From the NCBI GenBank assembly GCA_015680905.1, contig CM027378.1, positions 89,805,501-89,869,500 on the forward strand: a stretch of DNA of 64,000 nucleotides, in the 5' to 3' direction. The stretch is from Coptis chinensis. Lineage: Eukaryota > Streptophyta > Magnoliopsida > Ranunculales > Ranunculaceae. A program made the position numbers and the translations under genes. The notes under the pieces are model-generated. The model did no database searches, was not told where the DNA came from, and saw only the letters and a program-made list of their open reading frames with translations. Within the stretch, counting starts at the first letter, position 1. Each line of letters starts with the position of its first letter. Below, in pieces: positions 47,907 through 58,509 of the stretch.

Positions 47907-48187
47907 GTGAGACTTGTGTTTCAGAAATAAGACTAGCTTCATTTTTTCCCCCTTCAAATAATTGATTTTATATTTTTAAGGTACTTGGAACTTTAAATGT
48001 TAAAGAACTAAAGACAACTGAATCCCAATACTAGTTGGGGTTGTTAACATTGCTTCTTTAGGCTCTTGCTTTTCCTTGGGATTGCATTTATTTATGTAGT
48101 TATGACTTGTGAGTTATGACTGCTGCTGCACAAGATACTACAGCTAGTAGTGAAAGCTACCAATGTTTAGTACAGCGTTGTAAAGCG

Positions 48188-49920
48188 TTAGTTTATATAA
48201 CATATAGATGTCTTGTTACATAAATATATATACCATCTCATATATTATTATTATTCTGTCAACTATTTATTTATTATTCTCTAGAGTAACTAGTTTTGTT
48301 CCTAATGCGCAATATGTTTGTCACCTGGTATTTAAAAGATCAATTCTACTGCAAATTATTTCCCTATTGCCCAATGATACTGGTACAAGTGTATTTGCCC
48401 TTCAACTTCTCAACACCCACATGGACAACAGACAAGGATCTGAAATTTCACTCTTGCTTGAATTTTATATTTCACATCCAATTACTTTACTTCCTGTCTT
48501 TTCAATATCAATTAAGCTCTGTTTTTTTCTTCTGACTTATGCCCTATGTGTTTGTCACAGACTCAATTCTGTTCCCAGAAGTTCCTATTGCACTTAGATT
48601 ATCTAGCCACCTTCTGCTTGGTGTGGTTAGGATATATTCTCGTAAGGTGAATTATCTTTTCCATGATTGCAGTGAGGCTTTGCTTAAGGTCAAGCAGGCC
48701 TTTCGCTCTACTGCAGTTGATCTGCCACCTGAAGAATCTACTGCACCTTATCATTCCATTACCTTACCAGAAACTTTCGATCTGGATGATTTTGAGCTCC
48801 CAGATAGTGAACATTTTCAGGGGTCTGTTCTGATATACTTTAAACTTTATTATCTACTTTGAATACCATATTTTATTTTTTACACCTTATTGTTTATTCT
48901 TGCAAATGCAGTAACTATGTTGATCATCATGTGAGTACAAGAGAGCAGATTACTCTCCAAGATACAATGGATGGTGTAGTTTACTCCACATCACAGTTTG
49001 GACTGGATGGTTGGTATTAAATTTTGCATGTAGGGCTCAATAATATGCTTTACCGTTTAGGCATTAATTATGTTTTTTTTTTGCATGGGCTTGTATGCGT
49101 TTATCCAGAGAGGTTTGGAGATGGAGATACTTCTCAAATTGGCTTAGACCTAGATGAGGTAAATTAGTTGAGCATAAGACTGCTCTTTTTTGTTTTTAAT
49201 AATTTCCTACTTTGTTTATTGGTTTATCAAGAAAATTCATCTGTGATTATATCATACCCTCGTGATCATTTATATCATTGTCCTTTGCAATGTAAGTGTG
49301 CTCTTTATTGATTAAAAAAATGGTGAGGGAAAGAACGTGACAACTGTATCCCTCTCAGTTATTTACACTATGAATATCTGAGACCACCACCTAAATGTAT
49401 GTTTAAGCATTGTTAGGATTTTTCTTTTTCCAAGTTCTCTTCCAACTTACTTTTCTCTTAGATCGATTAGTAACTATTTCTTTTTTCGACATGGTCACCA
49501 AGCAGAGCTATTTTTGGATAAGCACAAGGCGGACCTCCGGTTCTTTTGGATTCACAAAAAGTGAGCTTTTTCTTTCTTCAATCAGTACCATATAATCATT
49601 TGAGAAAGCTACTTTTACACACAAATAATAACTACTAAAATATGTAGTTTAACTAATATCCTACGGTGGTTTTTTATGGTCATGCTATAGTCTATTATCT
49701 TAGTGATGACAATTTTAGATTCGTTAATCGAGATTCAAAGTTTATGTAACATATAGATGTCTTGTTACATAAATATATATACCATCTTATATATATATGT
49801 TGGAGTGTTGTAAAAGCGTTGGCAATGTTGTAAAGCGTTAGTTTATATAAATAAGCGTTGGCAATGTTGTAAAAGCGTTAGTTTATTTGAGTGAATTTCG
49901 AATTAATTGCTAGGCTTTAA
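48188..49920. repeat. Internal copies of CACTA subterminal sequence
   Basis: The word string ACATATAGATGTCTTGTTAC followed by ATAAATATATATACCATCT occurs near 48198 and again near 49748. At 49805-49915 lie GTTGTAAAGCGTTAGTTTAT and GTGAATTTCGAATTAATTGCT, closely matching the left subterminal region at 45810-45870. So end-type sequence is present at least twice inside the element. The captured RAD21 fragment sits between the two copies. Confidence 0.7.
48561..49530 (+). pseudogene. Captured fragment of cohesin kleisin RAD21/SYN4
   Basis: Four exon blocks: 48561-48822 ([53 protein letters not shown]), 48912-49009 (NYVDHHVSTREQITLQDTMD, STSQFGLD), 49109-49158 (ERFGDGDTSQIGLDLDE) and about 49503-49530 (ELFLDK). 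Introns are GT-AG and phases match. This is the N-terminal Rad21/Rec8 domain and part of the linker of the plant RAD21.3/SYN4 type, the cohesin subunit that closes the SMC1-SMC3 ring. The first exon with the start, most of the linker and the C-terminal winged helix are absent, so no working kleisin can be made. The high similarity suggests fairly recent capture. Confidence 0.88.
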
Positions 49921-50699
49921 AAGTGTTGGAGAAGTGTTACAAATTAAAAACTTAAAAATTTATTGTAATACATTGTTATGGAGAAGGTTTCTTGTTCATT
50001 CTTGTACTAGGTTAGTATTGATTCTACTATTTTGCCTTTGCTTGATGATTGTTAGTGGACTTATATGTATCAGTATTATATCTTGCAGCTTATTCACATG
50101 ATAGGAAGTTTTTGGGCATTATTTCACATGATCAAATGTTGAAGGTATATGATGCTCTATCTTTCTGATAGTATGATACATATATTTATAACTAACGTTA
50201 TATCGAAATTCAGTTTTGCACTCAATTGATGTAGTTGTTTAGTACAAATTTATGCATCTGTGTAGATAGATGACGTACTTGCGGTTACTACTAGAGATTT
50301 TTTTTTTTACTTTCTATTATAAATATTAATTGCTATAGCTTTTGATCCACTACTCGTTGGATATACTTATTTCTGTAAGAGAAGTGGAAAATCAATCAGT
50401 TCAAAGAACAAAACTTGTTTGAATAGTTTAATCCTATGTTACATGGACCGCCATATTTCAAAATAATCCATTGTCGGATATGTATCCACGATGTCAAGTA
50501 TTTTTTTTGGATAAATAGATTTTATTAGAATGGACTTTGCACTATTGCACTATTTTTCTTTACTTTTTAACATCCTAGCTTGGTTGACACTTGCCGGTTG
50601 TGTTATGGTTTCGATTGTGTATGTCTTTGTTCGTTTTGCGGTTTAAATTGTTTATGAAAGGTGAAGTGCGATTTTTTTAATCACATGTCATGTCATTAG

Positions 50700-50944
50700 G
50701 TGAGAGTGCCGCTTCCGAGGTCGATATAAATGCTCTTGGTGGAATCATAGATACATTTGCCAACTTTGTATGGGAACCTGCTGTTGTTAAGGTATTCAAT
50801 GTTCTTTCCCATGTTGCTTTGTTCGGTTTCTTTTTACCTACATTGGTGCGTGATTGCAAATGTCTCGGATAAATGCTTTAAATGTGACAACGAGGCAGCT
50901 TTTGCCTAATTCTAAGTGTGGGCGAGACCGTGAAGAACCCAAAG
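50700..50944 (+). pseudogene. Captured fragment of chaperonin subunit CCT7 (TCP-1 eta)
   Basis: 50700-50791 reads VDINALGGIIDTFANFVWEP then AVVK, with a GTATTC donor. 50891-50944 reads SVGETVKNPK, with a GTAAGG donor, after a decayed EAA-CLIL stretch. Both match the C-terminal equatorial part of the eta subunit of the cytosolic chaperonin CCT. Only these two pieces are present, and the joining exon start (INAINAA) is lost. It is unrelated to RAD21, so CACTA 2 has drawn from at least two host loci. Confidence 0.82.
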
Positions 50945-51500
50945 GTAAGGTTTTCTCCGGCTAGTTGTATGGCGTTTGTAGTGTTATCTATCAAACATGT
51001 TACACTTTCGGCCAAAAGTTCGGTGTCTTCATATCCCAAGAGTTGGTTGTTTAGCATACATTTATTTCTTTTTCATTCCCTTTGTGCCATCCTTGGTAGC
51101 CCGCGGTGTTTTTAATTTTTCCTTGCATTGTTATTTTCTAATGGCTATTCATTGTATTGATAATCCGGTCGGAGAGTGCAAAGGAGATGCTCTTTGCTAG
51201 AGGCGATGGGTTGAAGGCGGGGTTTTACGTAGCGTGGAAGGGAATGTGAAGGCGTTGAGCTTTTGGGTTTGAAGATGCAAGGACTTTTAGAGTGAAGGAA
51301 GATTTTGAAAGCAAAGGGTGGTTTGTTTAGGTGGGAAGTTTGCTTTCTGTCCTTAATTTTGTTTGCTTCAGTTTGGAGTGAGTTTGTAGCTATATATATA
51401 TATATATATATTTGTCTAAACTATTCTTGTATTCATTGGATTCTTGTATTCATTGGTTATTGTAGGTTTAGCTGGTCTCGCTACAAAATATGAGAATTTT
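50945..51500. other. Remaining CACTA 2 interior, no gene recognised
   Basis: Short frames only. A (TA)n run lies at 51391-51411. The right subterminal repeats start near 51520 (AACCGTTACAAA, AAAGCGTTG). Confidence 0.5.
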
Positions 51501-51897
51501 TTTTTTATTAGCAACCCATCAGCAACGGTTTCTAACCGTTACAAATGAATTTTAAATTTTTTTTAAAAATTAACTAACAACTTTGTAACGGTTACAAACC
51601 GTTGGTAAAAATTACAACAAATTACCAAGCGCTTAAAAGCGTTTGTGAAATAAAAAAACCGTTGCAAAGGTTTTAAACATGTGTCTGAAATAGTTATAAT
51701 AAGCGTTGGAAATTTCATTTTAACGCTTTGAATTCTGTTGCAACGCTTTTTAAAGCGTTGAAATTTTGTTCTGCAAACACTTTTTAAAGCGTTGCAAATA
51801 TTTCCAACACTTTACCGACGCCATATTTTGTAGTTTAAAAGCGTTGCGAAAATGATAAGAACGCTTTTGCCGTTACCAAATAGCACATTATGGTGTA

Positions 51898-51900
<3 letters not shown>

Positions 51901-51972
<72 letters not shown>
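51901..51972. repeat. (AT)n microsatellite
   Basis: About 70 bases of AT dinucleotide directly abut the right end of CACTA 2. The ATA duplication may therefore have arisen inside an existing AT run. Confidence 0.95.
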
Positions 51973-51975
<3 letters not shown>

Positions 51976-51983
51976 TTTTGAAA

Positions 51984-52139
51984 GTCATATTTCTTGAACT
52001 ATTGTCACACGTTACATTAGTTGCATGGTCCATTGTCTTCTTAGCATTGCTCAGAGTAAGAGTTATATTTCTTGAACTATTGTCATGTGTTACATTAGTT
52101 GCATGGTCCATTGTCTTCTTAGCATTGCTTAGAGTCAGA
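51984..52139. repeat. 78-bp tandem duplication
   Basis: Two nearly identical units contain ATATTTCTTGAACTATTGTC, TTACATTAGTTGCATGGTCC and CTTCTTAGCATTGCT. They are non-coding. Confidence 0.9.
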
Positions 52140-52249
52140 GTTAATCCCATTTTAATGACCTTTGAACAACCTATAGCAAGGTGATGGTAGCTGTTAGCAT
52201 AGGTCGAATTGTCGAAAGCATTCATATAGACTATAAAGGAGCATTTTTC

Positions 52250-52784
52250 CCTTACATATATAGGTGGAAGAAGAAGGGGATTGGATTTGGGTTAGACCGA
52301 GCTCGCTAATTAGCGAGCTGCCTACGTATCTTCTCTTGATTCTGGGGCAGAGAAGAATCAGGTCTGACGTAGTTCATGTAGGTGGTATTTATAGGCACAA
52401 GAGAGTGTTGATCTTTGAGACACGTGTACTCCCTTATACATATATAGGGTGGAGATTACGAATGAGTGTTAGGTTGGTTATGGTAGGAAGGTGGTGATCA
52501 TTGGGAGTGGGTGCAGTAGTTCATAATTCCCGGTAATTGGAAGTATAGATATGACTTTGGTAATGATTACCCTTGGATTAAGGAAAATGTTTTTATCCAA
52601 AGCGTTCCACTCTAGGTCGTTCAGTCTTCTTGGAACGTTCTTGGTTTTTGGAGTGTACCCACCTATATAAAGCGAAGCTTTCATGAAGTCGATCTTGGAG
52701 GACGGCGTCACGAATCTTGGCGATCTCTACTTATGCTTAACGCGTGCTTAATATTCTTTAATGAGGATATTACTCCCTTACACA
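52250..52784 (-). mobile_element. 3' LTR of a Tat/Grande-type Ty3 retrotransposon
   Basis: On the minus strand the LTR begins TGTGTAAGGGAGTAATATCC at 52784, right after a purine tract. The block GCCTACGTATCTTCTCTTG...GAAGAATCAGGTCTGACGTA (52317-52372) is the motif pair common in Tat-group LTRs. The far end (near 52250) is not firmly fixed, and no duplication was found. Confidence 0.6.
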
Positions 52785-52795
52785 GCCCCCTCTCA
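52785..52795 (-). other. Polypurine tract
   Basis: GAGAGGGGGC on the minus strand directly abuts the TGTGTAAGG start of the LTR, as expected for plus-strand DNA priming. Confidence 0.65.
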
Positions 52796-53319
52796 GTAGA
52801 TTGTGCTGTTCATGAAAGCGATCTGCTGAGAGAAAATAGCCATACGTGTTGAGCATGAGTGGACGAGCGGCTAGTGTAGGTTGAGTAATTGGCACGCTGT
52901 AATATTCGATTTGGGTTGCATGGCGATTCGGTTGGAAAACAAAAGTTGTCACGTGGTTGGCATGTGACTGAATCATAGCAGTTGGTAGAGAAAACGTGTC
53001 GTCGCATTTCTCGGAATCGTGAAAAGACAGTTCCTTGAGCCACGTGTGTGGGCTAGGCCATAGGTTGTAATCATAACTCCTTGGTAACTGAACGGGCGGT
53101 TGCACAAAATCAAATTTGGGACAACTGCAAAGTTATCTTTTGTTTTCGTCTTCAGCAAAACCGCAAGCTAGGGTTTCTCGGTGAGTGTTTACAACATTTC
53201 TTTGTCTTTGTGTTTTTCATTTTCTTTCATCTTAGTCAAGCGTTATGTGTTTAGTAGATAGGTTGGTGTTTAGGCTTTAGTATTTAAGTTTGGGTAGTCG
53301 GTAAGAAGAAAACGTAAAA

Positions 53320-55324
53320 ATGTCTGATTCTGACGATACTCAATCTGAAGAGGTTCGAGAGGTCTCTTTAAGCTGTGGTGAGTATGAGGATGACAAGGAA
53401 GAGTCAATGAGTCTTGGTAATCAATCTGATCATGGTGAGGAAGTTAGGGGAGATGAGGGTAGTGTTCGATCTGGCTCTGTTGGTGCTGTGGCTAGCACGT
53501 CAGGTCGTAGTGAGGGGTCGTCTTCAAGTGGGTTGCCCCCTAGGACGGTGGATCGTTGTGCAACGAGTGCGTTCCCCGAACTGAGGTAGCTTATGGAATA
53601 AATGTACCGGACCTGGAGATATACGAACTAAGGCTGAGTGAAAATGTGCGGAGTGAAGAATACAATCCGCCGAATGGTGGGGTAAAAATATGTGAGGGTC
53701 AGCTGAGAGCACATATGCAAATACCGTTCTCGAAGCTGGTTTGCGACTTTCTAGCTCATTGTTGGAAGTCCCCTTGTCAGTTTATTGGTAACACCTGGCG
53801 GCTGTTCAAGGTGTTCGACCTGCTGAATGCAAGTGGCGAGTACCACATAGGGGTGTCTGATATTACTGAGCATTTCGTTGTAAGGCGATCTGGTAATTTC
53901 AACTTTAGCTTGCAAACTATGACCACACGTTCTGGTGTGATCGACGGTGTGAGCAACGAGGCATGAACCAAGAGGCCGTTGGTGCTAGTTGGCAACTACT
54001 ATGCTAGCGGGTGTAGGTTGCAAACTAGGATTTGCAATATCTCCTGTGGGTGGGAGTGTCTTGTACATGTCATTTTAATGGGTGAGTTGTTGCTATTCTA
54101 ACTGATATGTGTCTTTGCTTGGCTTGTAGATTTTTCTGTCAAGACCCGAACTGATCGTGGGGAAATAGAGAGGTTCGCGCGGTTGAGTTGAGTGCTGAAG
54201 CAAGCGCAGCTGCCTGAAGTTGCTCATCTCTTTGTAGAGAAAAGGGGTCCAGCGATTTGGGAAAAAAGGAGAATTCAGAACAACCGAGCTCGAGGTCAAG
54301 CTAGGAGGGAAGTGATGGAGAAGCGCGCAAGTGACTTGGTAACCAGGGAGGATAGAAACCGGGGTCGCGTTAGCTACAGATGACCCTCAGGAGGTGCTGG
54401 TGCCTCAGGTGCAGGTGGGTCACGCTGGCGACATGAGGGTGGGTCGATTGATGCTCCTGTAGAGCTAGAGACGGTGGTCTTCAATCCTCGTGTAAGGAGC
54501 AGGTCGTCGAAGAGGAGAGCTGATGCGTCTGAGCAAGACGCTGTAAGGGTAGCTAAAGCTGCGAGGTATGCTTTGGGGGAGAGTTCCAGCATTGGGGGTG
54601 GTTTTGGTGTTGGTCGAATTGGTGGGACTGCCACTCGCAAAACTCGGGTGAGACCGGAGCAAGTTCTGGACCTGGCTACTTTTGGAACTAGGCCGAGCTC
54701 GTCTCCGGTGGTGCGAGAGCCTAGTCCGCCAGCGAAGGCGAAGAGTTCCCGTAAGGCAAGTGGGAAATCAACTATGGCTGCTGAGGACTTGGAGACCCAA
54801 CTAGTGTATCTGGATGACAATGGGGTGCATCGTACTGTGAAGCGGACTGATTGTAGCTTCAGGTCGAGTAAGGTAACGGCCTGTCTGCTTGATCATATAG
54901 GTTTGGATGGCAACCGTAAGGAGTTGGATGAGAGGGGGTTGGAGGACAACTTAAAACGGATGGAAATCGCTCAATGTCTAGTACGTGGGGCTGTCCTGCT
55001 TTAACCTATTTGCTTACTTAGTAAACTCGTTGTGAACTGATTATTAACATACGTGTCCGTCTGTAGCTTGTGAGTGGATTTCAGAAGCTAAAGGAGATTG
55101 CCCTGATTCACGAGAGACGGATATGGAAACCGTGGTGGTGGCGGACCGAGGAACTAAAGAATGTTCAGGATGTTGCTAAGATGGAACGCGAGGAGCTTGA
55201 AGACCTGAAGAAAACGCACCAAGCTCTCAGTTTGGCGAAGGTGCTGAAGGATACTGAGACGGAAGATCTGAAGCTGAAGATAACGTTAATCGTATTTGTA
55301 TGGAAATTGGTAGAATTTGAATAG
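53320..55324 (+). pseudogene. Antisense extra ORF of Tat element, copy 1
   Basis: Blocks: 53320-53589 (acidic, serine-rich, starts MSDSDDTQSEE), 53556-53966 (PFSKLVCDFLAHCWKSPCQF and NTWRLFKVFDLLN, resembling the 'putative gypsy type transposon' domain PF04195), 54192-54383 (basic), 54474-54991 (basic to polar, with KRTDCSFRSSK and MEIAQCL) and 55067-55324 (charged, coiled-coil-like). A GTACGT donor at 54992 and CTGTAG acceptor at 55066 suggest a spliced gene. A frameshift and stops show decay. Tat/Grande elements are known to carry such an ORF opposite to gag-pol, between pol and the 3' LTR, exactly as placed here. Its role is unknown. Confidence 0.65.
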
Positions 55325-56404
55325 ATGCGACCGCAAGCAAAGGGAGTTGCTTTCAAGATGCTACTAAAGGTTATGACAAAATTTGGGCCCGACTTTGTTG
55401 ACACGGAAGGCGATTATAAAGCTATGAAAGAGAGCATGGGTATTTGTACTCTTAGATCCTCGATGGTACCGATCTGGGGAGATACCGGTGGTGCTCTTAC
55501 TTCTTCCATATTTGCCGCTTCGAAATTGTTGTGCCTCCTCCTTTGAAGGCTGCTGCGTCGATGTTCTTATGATTCTAAGTCCGGGCCGGTGTGTCCATAG
55601 TAGTTGAGGAAAAGAAAATTTGAAGTTGATGACTTCATTTGGTGGCGGAGGTTTGGCGTTATGCACGGAACTAGCGAGTTGTGATGTAAGGTTGGTAGGT
55701 TGAATTGTTGTTAGTTGTGATACAATAGAACTGGTTTCCCAGGGTAACCTAGGCAGTTCGCTTTTCTTATTTCTGTTTGTGAATATTGGATAACCATGCG
55801 ATGATGAATGTTGGCTAACCGAGCTGGATTTCCTGAGTAGACTTCAGTGACTTTCGGCCGCCATCTGGCTAATGTTGGGGCCTGCCTTGGCAGATCGCTT
55901 TTTGCTTATATGCTATGCTTATCTCTTGATTCGTTGCTTTGTAAGATTCTTGTATTGGCTAAATATATGAATGGAGACATCACTATATTTGTATGGCTGT
56001 GTAGATGCTTCCTAGTGTCCATAGTTGACTTTAAGTAACTTATGAGCGTAGGACGTAGATCGATAGTAGGACGTAGGTCGATATCACCGTTCTGTAGATG
56101 TGTAGGCCAGTGAGCGGTTAGATGTGTGCAATGATGGCTGCCAGGTGGCCTGACGTTTGGCATCTCGATGTAATTATGATGTGCCTAGGGAAGATACATT
56201 ATTACACCATAAGTAACATCATTCGTTGGAGAGCAAAGGCATTTGCTCCCCTTTGCTCTTCCTGCTACTGCCTTTCTTCGTCCCCAACCTGTACTGCGTC
56301 ATCTTCTTCAGGTATGTCTGTCTTCCTTATTTAGGTATCCCGTTTGAACAAAGACTGTTGTTTTGGTTGGTAACTTGCGTATTGTCATTCTCGCTCGTAG
56401 GTTA
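55325..56404. other. Spacer of the duplicated antisense-ORF region
   Basis: No gene. The string AGAACTGGTTTCC followed by GCTGGATTTCCTGAGTAGAC (55727-55840) recurs in similar form at 57535-57612, behind the second ORF copy. Confidence 0.55.
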
Positions 56405-57281
56405 CATTATGGCCAGGTGCCGCAGATATGTAAGAGGGGAAGGAAGTTTGAGGGAGACTTCACCTCTGATAATGGAGGAAATGGAATTCCATCCCACGTG
56501 CATGGTGATCGGGGCAAAAGGAAAGCTATTGCGGTAGAAGCCAAAGGGAACAAGCGACCTAAAAAGGTAGGTCGTTCGATTGGTGGCATTGTATTCCGGT
56601 CGCCTCGATGAGTCGATGATACCGATCGACATGCTGAGGAGCGTGGCGACTTGGGGCAAGGTCACCACATCGCTGGTGAGAGTTCGTATCCACGTCACGG
56701 TGACGTGGGGAGTGAGTTCTACTACATGGGGAAGACGGGGAAGAAGCGTGCGGTGAAACGTTCTGATTGCAGCTTTCACTTGGCACCCATAGCGACCAGC
56801 CTGCTGAAGGGGATCATGTTGGACGGTGACAAAGCTGAGGTAGAGGATGAAGATATGGACACGTTATTGAGTACCATGGACATGGCTGCTTGTTTGGTGA
56901 GAAACTTATGCGTGATGTTTTTGTTTCTGTTACTTGGGCAATTTTGTCGTTAAAATTGTACTTGCAGTGTTTTGCAAGGTACGACAAGTTGAAGACGTTG
57001 TGCAGCGCGCCGATTCTGAAACTAATCCACACGTCGAGCTAGGATGTATGCGAGCTGCGTGGGGAGCCGACAAGAAGAAACTGGAGGTGATGACTAAGAA
57101 GTGTAAGGATGTTGCTGACGAGAACGCTGTGCTGGCTACTGCTATGACTGATTTGCAAGGGGAGCTGGCTAAAGTGACTGAGTATGCCAAACAATGCCAG
57201 AGGGTGGCACGCAAGGCGCAAGAGGTGTATACCATTGCTTGTGTCCAATATGCTGAGCTGGATGAGAAATACCACCGGTGA
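56405..57281 (+). pseudogene. Antisense extra ORF of Tat element, copy 2 (C-terminal part)
   Basis: It contains KRSDCSFHLAPIATSLLKG, MLDGDKAEVEDEDM and MDMAACL, matching copy 1 (KRTDCSF, LDGNRKELDERGL, MEIAQCL) in order and spacing. A GTGAGA donor follows at the same place. The next block (56934-57281) is a clear coiled coil (ADKKKLEVMTKKCKDVADEN, LQGELAKVTEYAKQ). The N-terminal mobile-type domain is missing. Several stops separate the blocks. Confidence 0.65.
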
Positions 57282-57839
57282 AGGCTTAATGAATGGCCGA
57301 GGACGGGGTTGGTATGCTTTGCGGTCTTTGAGATCGCCAGGCACACCCCTTCGACTAGCGCTGCCTCGAAAGATAAGCATGTTGTGGCTGATTATTGATT
57401 GTGATGTATCTTCTTGTCTTTGTCAGTTATGGGAATTTTAGAAATATTTTGTAAGTTCACCTCTCTTATATGAGAGTTAACAATAGAGCTGTGTCTTCAG
57501 GCTTGCCTGAGCAGTTCGCCATTTTGATACTGAGAACTGGTTTCCACGAGAGTGGCAGTTAGTTGTTTTGTGAACATGCTAGAAGCATCGATCTGGATTT
57601 CCTGGGTAGACCCAGTAGATCGGTAAATTAATATCTTGGCCTTGGCTGAGTATTCTCCTTGAATGTTTATAGCTAACTTCTTGTTTATAATGCGTATGGG
57701 ATGGAATGTCCAAGGAACCTGTGGTTTATCTTAAGAAAGCGTTATGCTTGTAGTTACCGCTTTCTTTTGTGGTTGTTGCGCTCTGCTGTGAGGCTCATTA
57801 GGAGTACTCTCGTCGAGCTGAGCTTAATATTAGGGGTTT
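57282..57839. other. Untranslated spacer in Tat element
   Basis: No coding sequence; contains the second copy of the GAACTGGTTTCC/GGATTTCCTGGGTAGAC spacer. Confidence 0.5.
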
Positions 57840-58400
57840 CTCACTAGGTGAGTTGGTAAGGCGTTGGAGCCTGTAAGCTGGAGATAGCGTTCTGCCCGTA
57901 GATAGCATGTCGGCTTAAGAAAGCGTATTGCTCACTGAGAGCGTGTAGGCTTATAAAAGCGTGTTGCTTTCATCGAGAGGCGTTCCGAAGTCGATCTAGA
58001 AGTATAGGTCATCGACTAGCAAGAGACGAGAGAGAGGCGTGGAGCATGTAAGCTCTTGAGGCGTTACGCTCCGGAGAGGCGTTTGGGCTTATGAAAGCGT
58101 CTTTGCTCGAGAGGCGTTCTCCGAAGTCGATCCTAGAAGTATAGGTCCCTCGACTAAGCGAGACTTCGGAGAGGCTGTGGAACTGTAAGCTCTTGAGAGG
58201 CGTTCGCTCCCTGAGAGGCGTTTGGGCTTATGAAAGCATCTTTTTGCTCATCGAGGCGTTCTCATTTGAAGTCGATCCTAGAAGTATAGGTCCTCGACTA
58301 GCGAGACTCGGAGAGGCTGTGGAGCCTGTAAGCTCTTGAGAGCGTTCTACTCACGGAGAGCGTTTGGGCTTATAAAAGCGTGTTGCGAGATTCGCCATTG
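57840..58400. repeat. Tandem repeat, unit about 130 bp
   Basis: Roughly four units contain GAGAGGCGTTTGGGCTTATGA, GAAGTCGATCCTAGAAGTAT, AGGTCCTCGACTAGCGAGAC and GTGGAGCCTGTAAGCTCTTG. Indels of one or two bases are frequent. It lies between the antisense ORF and the end of pol, where Tat elements commonly carry tandem repeats. Confidence 0.88.
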
Positions 58401-58509
58401 TGTGTAAATGGAGCGAATTGTAATAATAAACAGAAGTAGATTAACTTAGAATTTACAGTAAAAGAAAATATGGGGTATACGACAACGTAATTTTATTGAT
58501 AAAACTTCT

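Larger units (their letters stand above)
45720..51900. mobile_element. CACTA element 2 carrying host gene fragments
   Basis: It begins CACTACACCATAATAGGATA, and the reverse complement of the right end begins CACTACACCATAATGTGCTA. ATA flanks both sides (45717-45719, 51901-51903), the 3-bp duplication of CACTA elements. Subterminal regions on both sides are packed with AAAGCGTTG/CAACGCTTT words, the expected transposase-binding repeats. In place of transposase genes the 6.18-kb interior holds exon-intron pieces of RAD21/SYN4, CCT7 and an unidentified gene, all reading rightward, plus a nested hAT element. Confidence 0.9.

Noticed and set aside
51852-52225. Frames of 110-137 codons spanning the AT run
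   Set aside because: They are built from (AT)n, giving IYIYIY peptides, plus the 78-bp duplication.
52264-53158. Frames of 60-111 codons left of the antisense ORF
   Set aside because: They fall in the LTR and untranslated region of the Tat element and show no domain.
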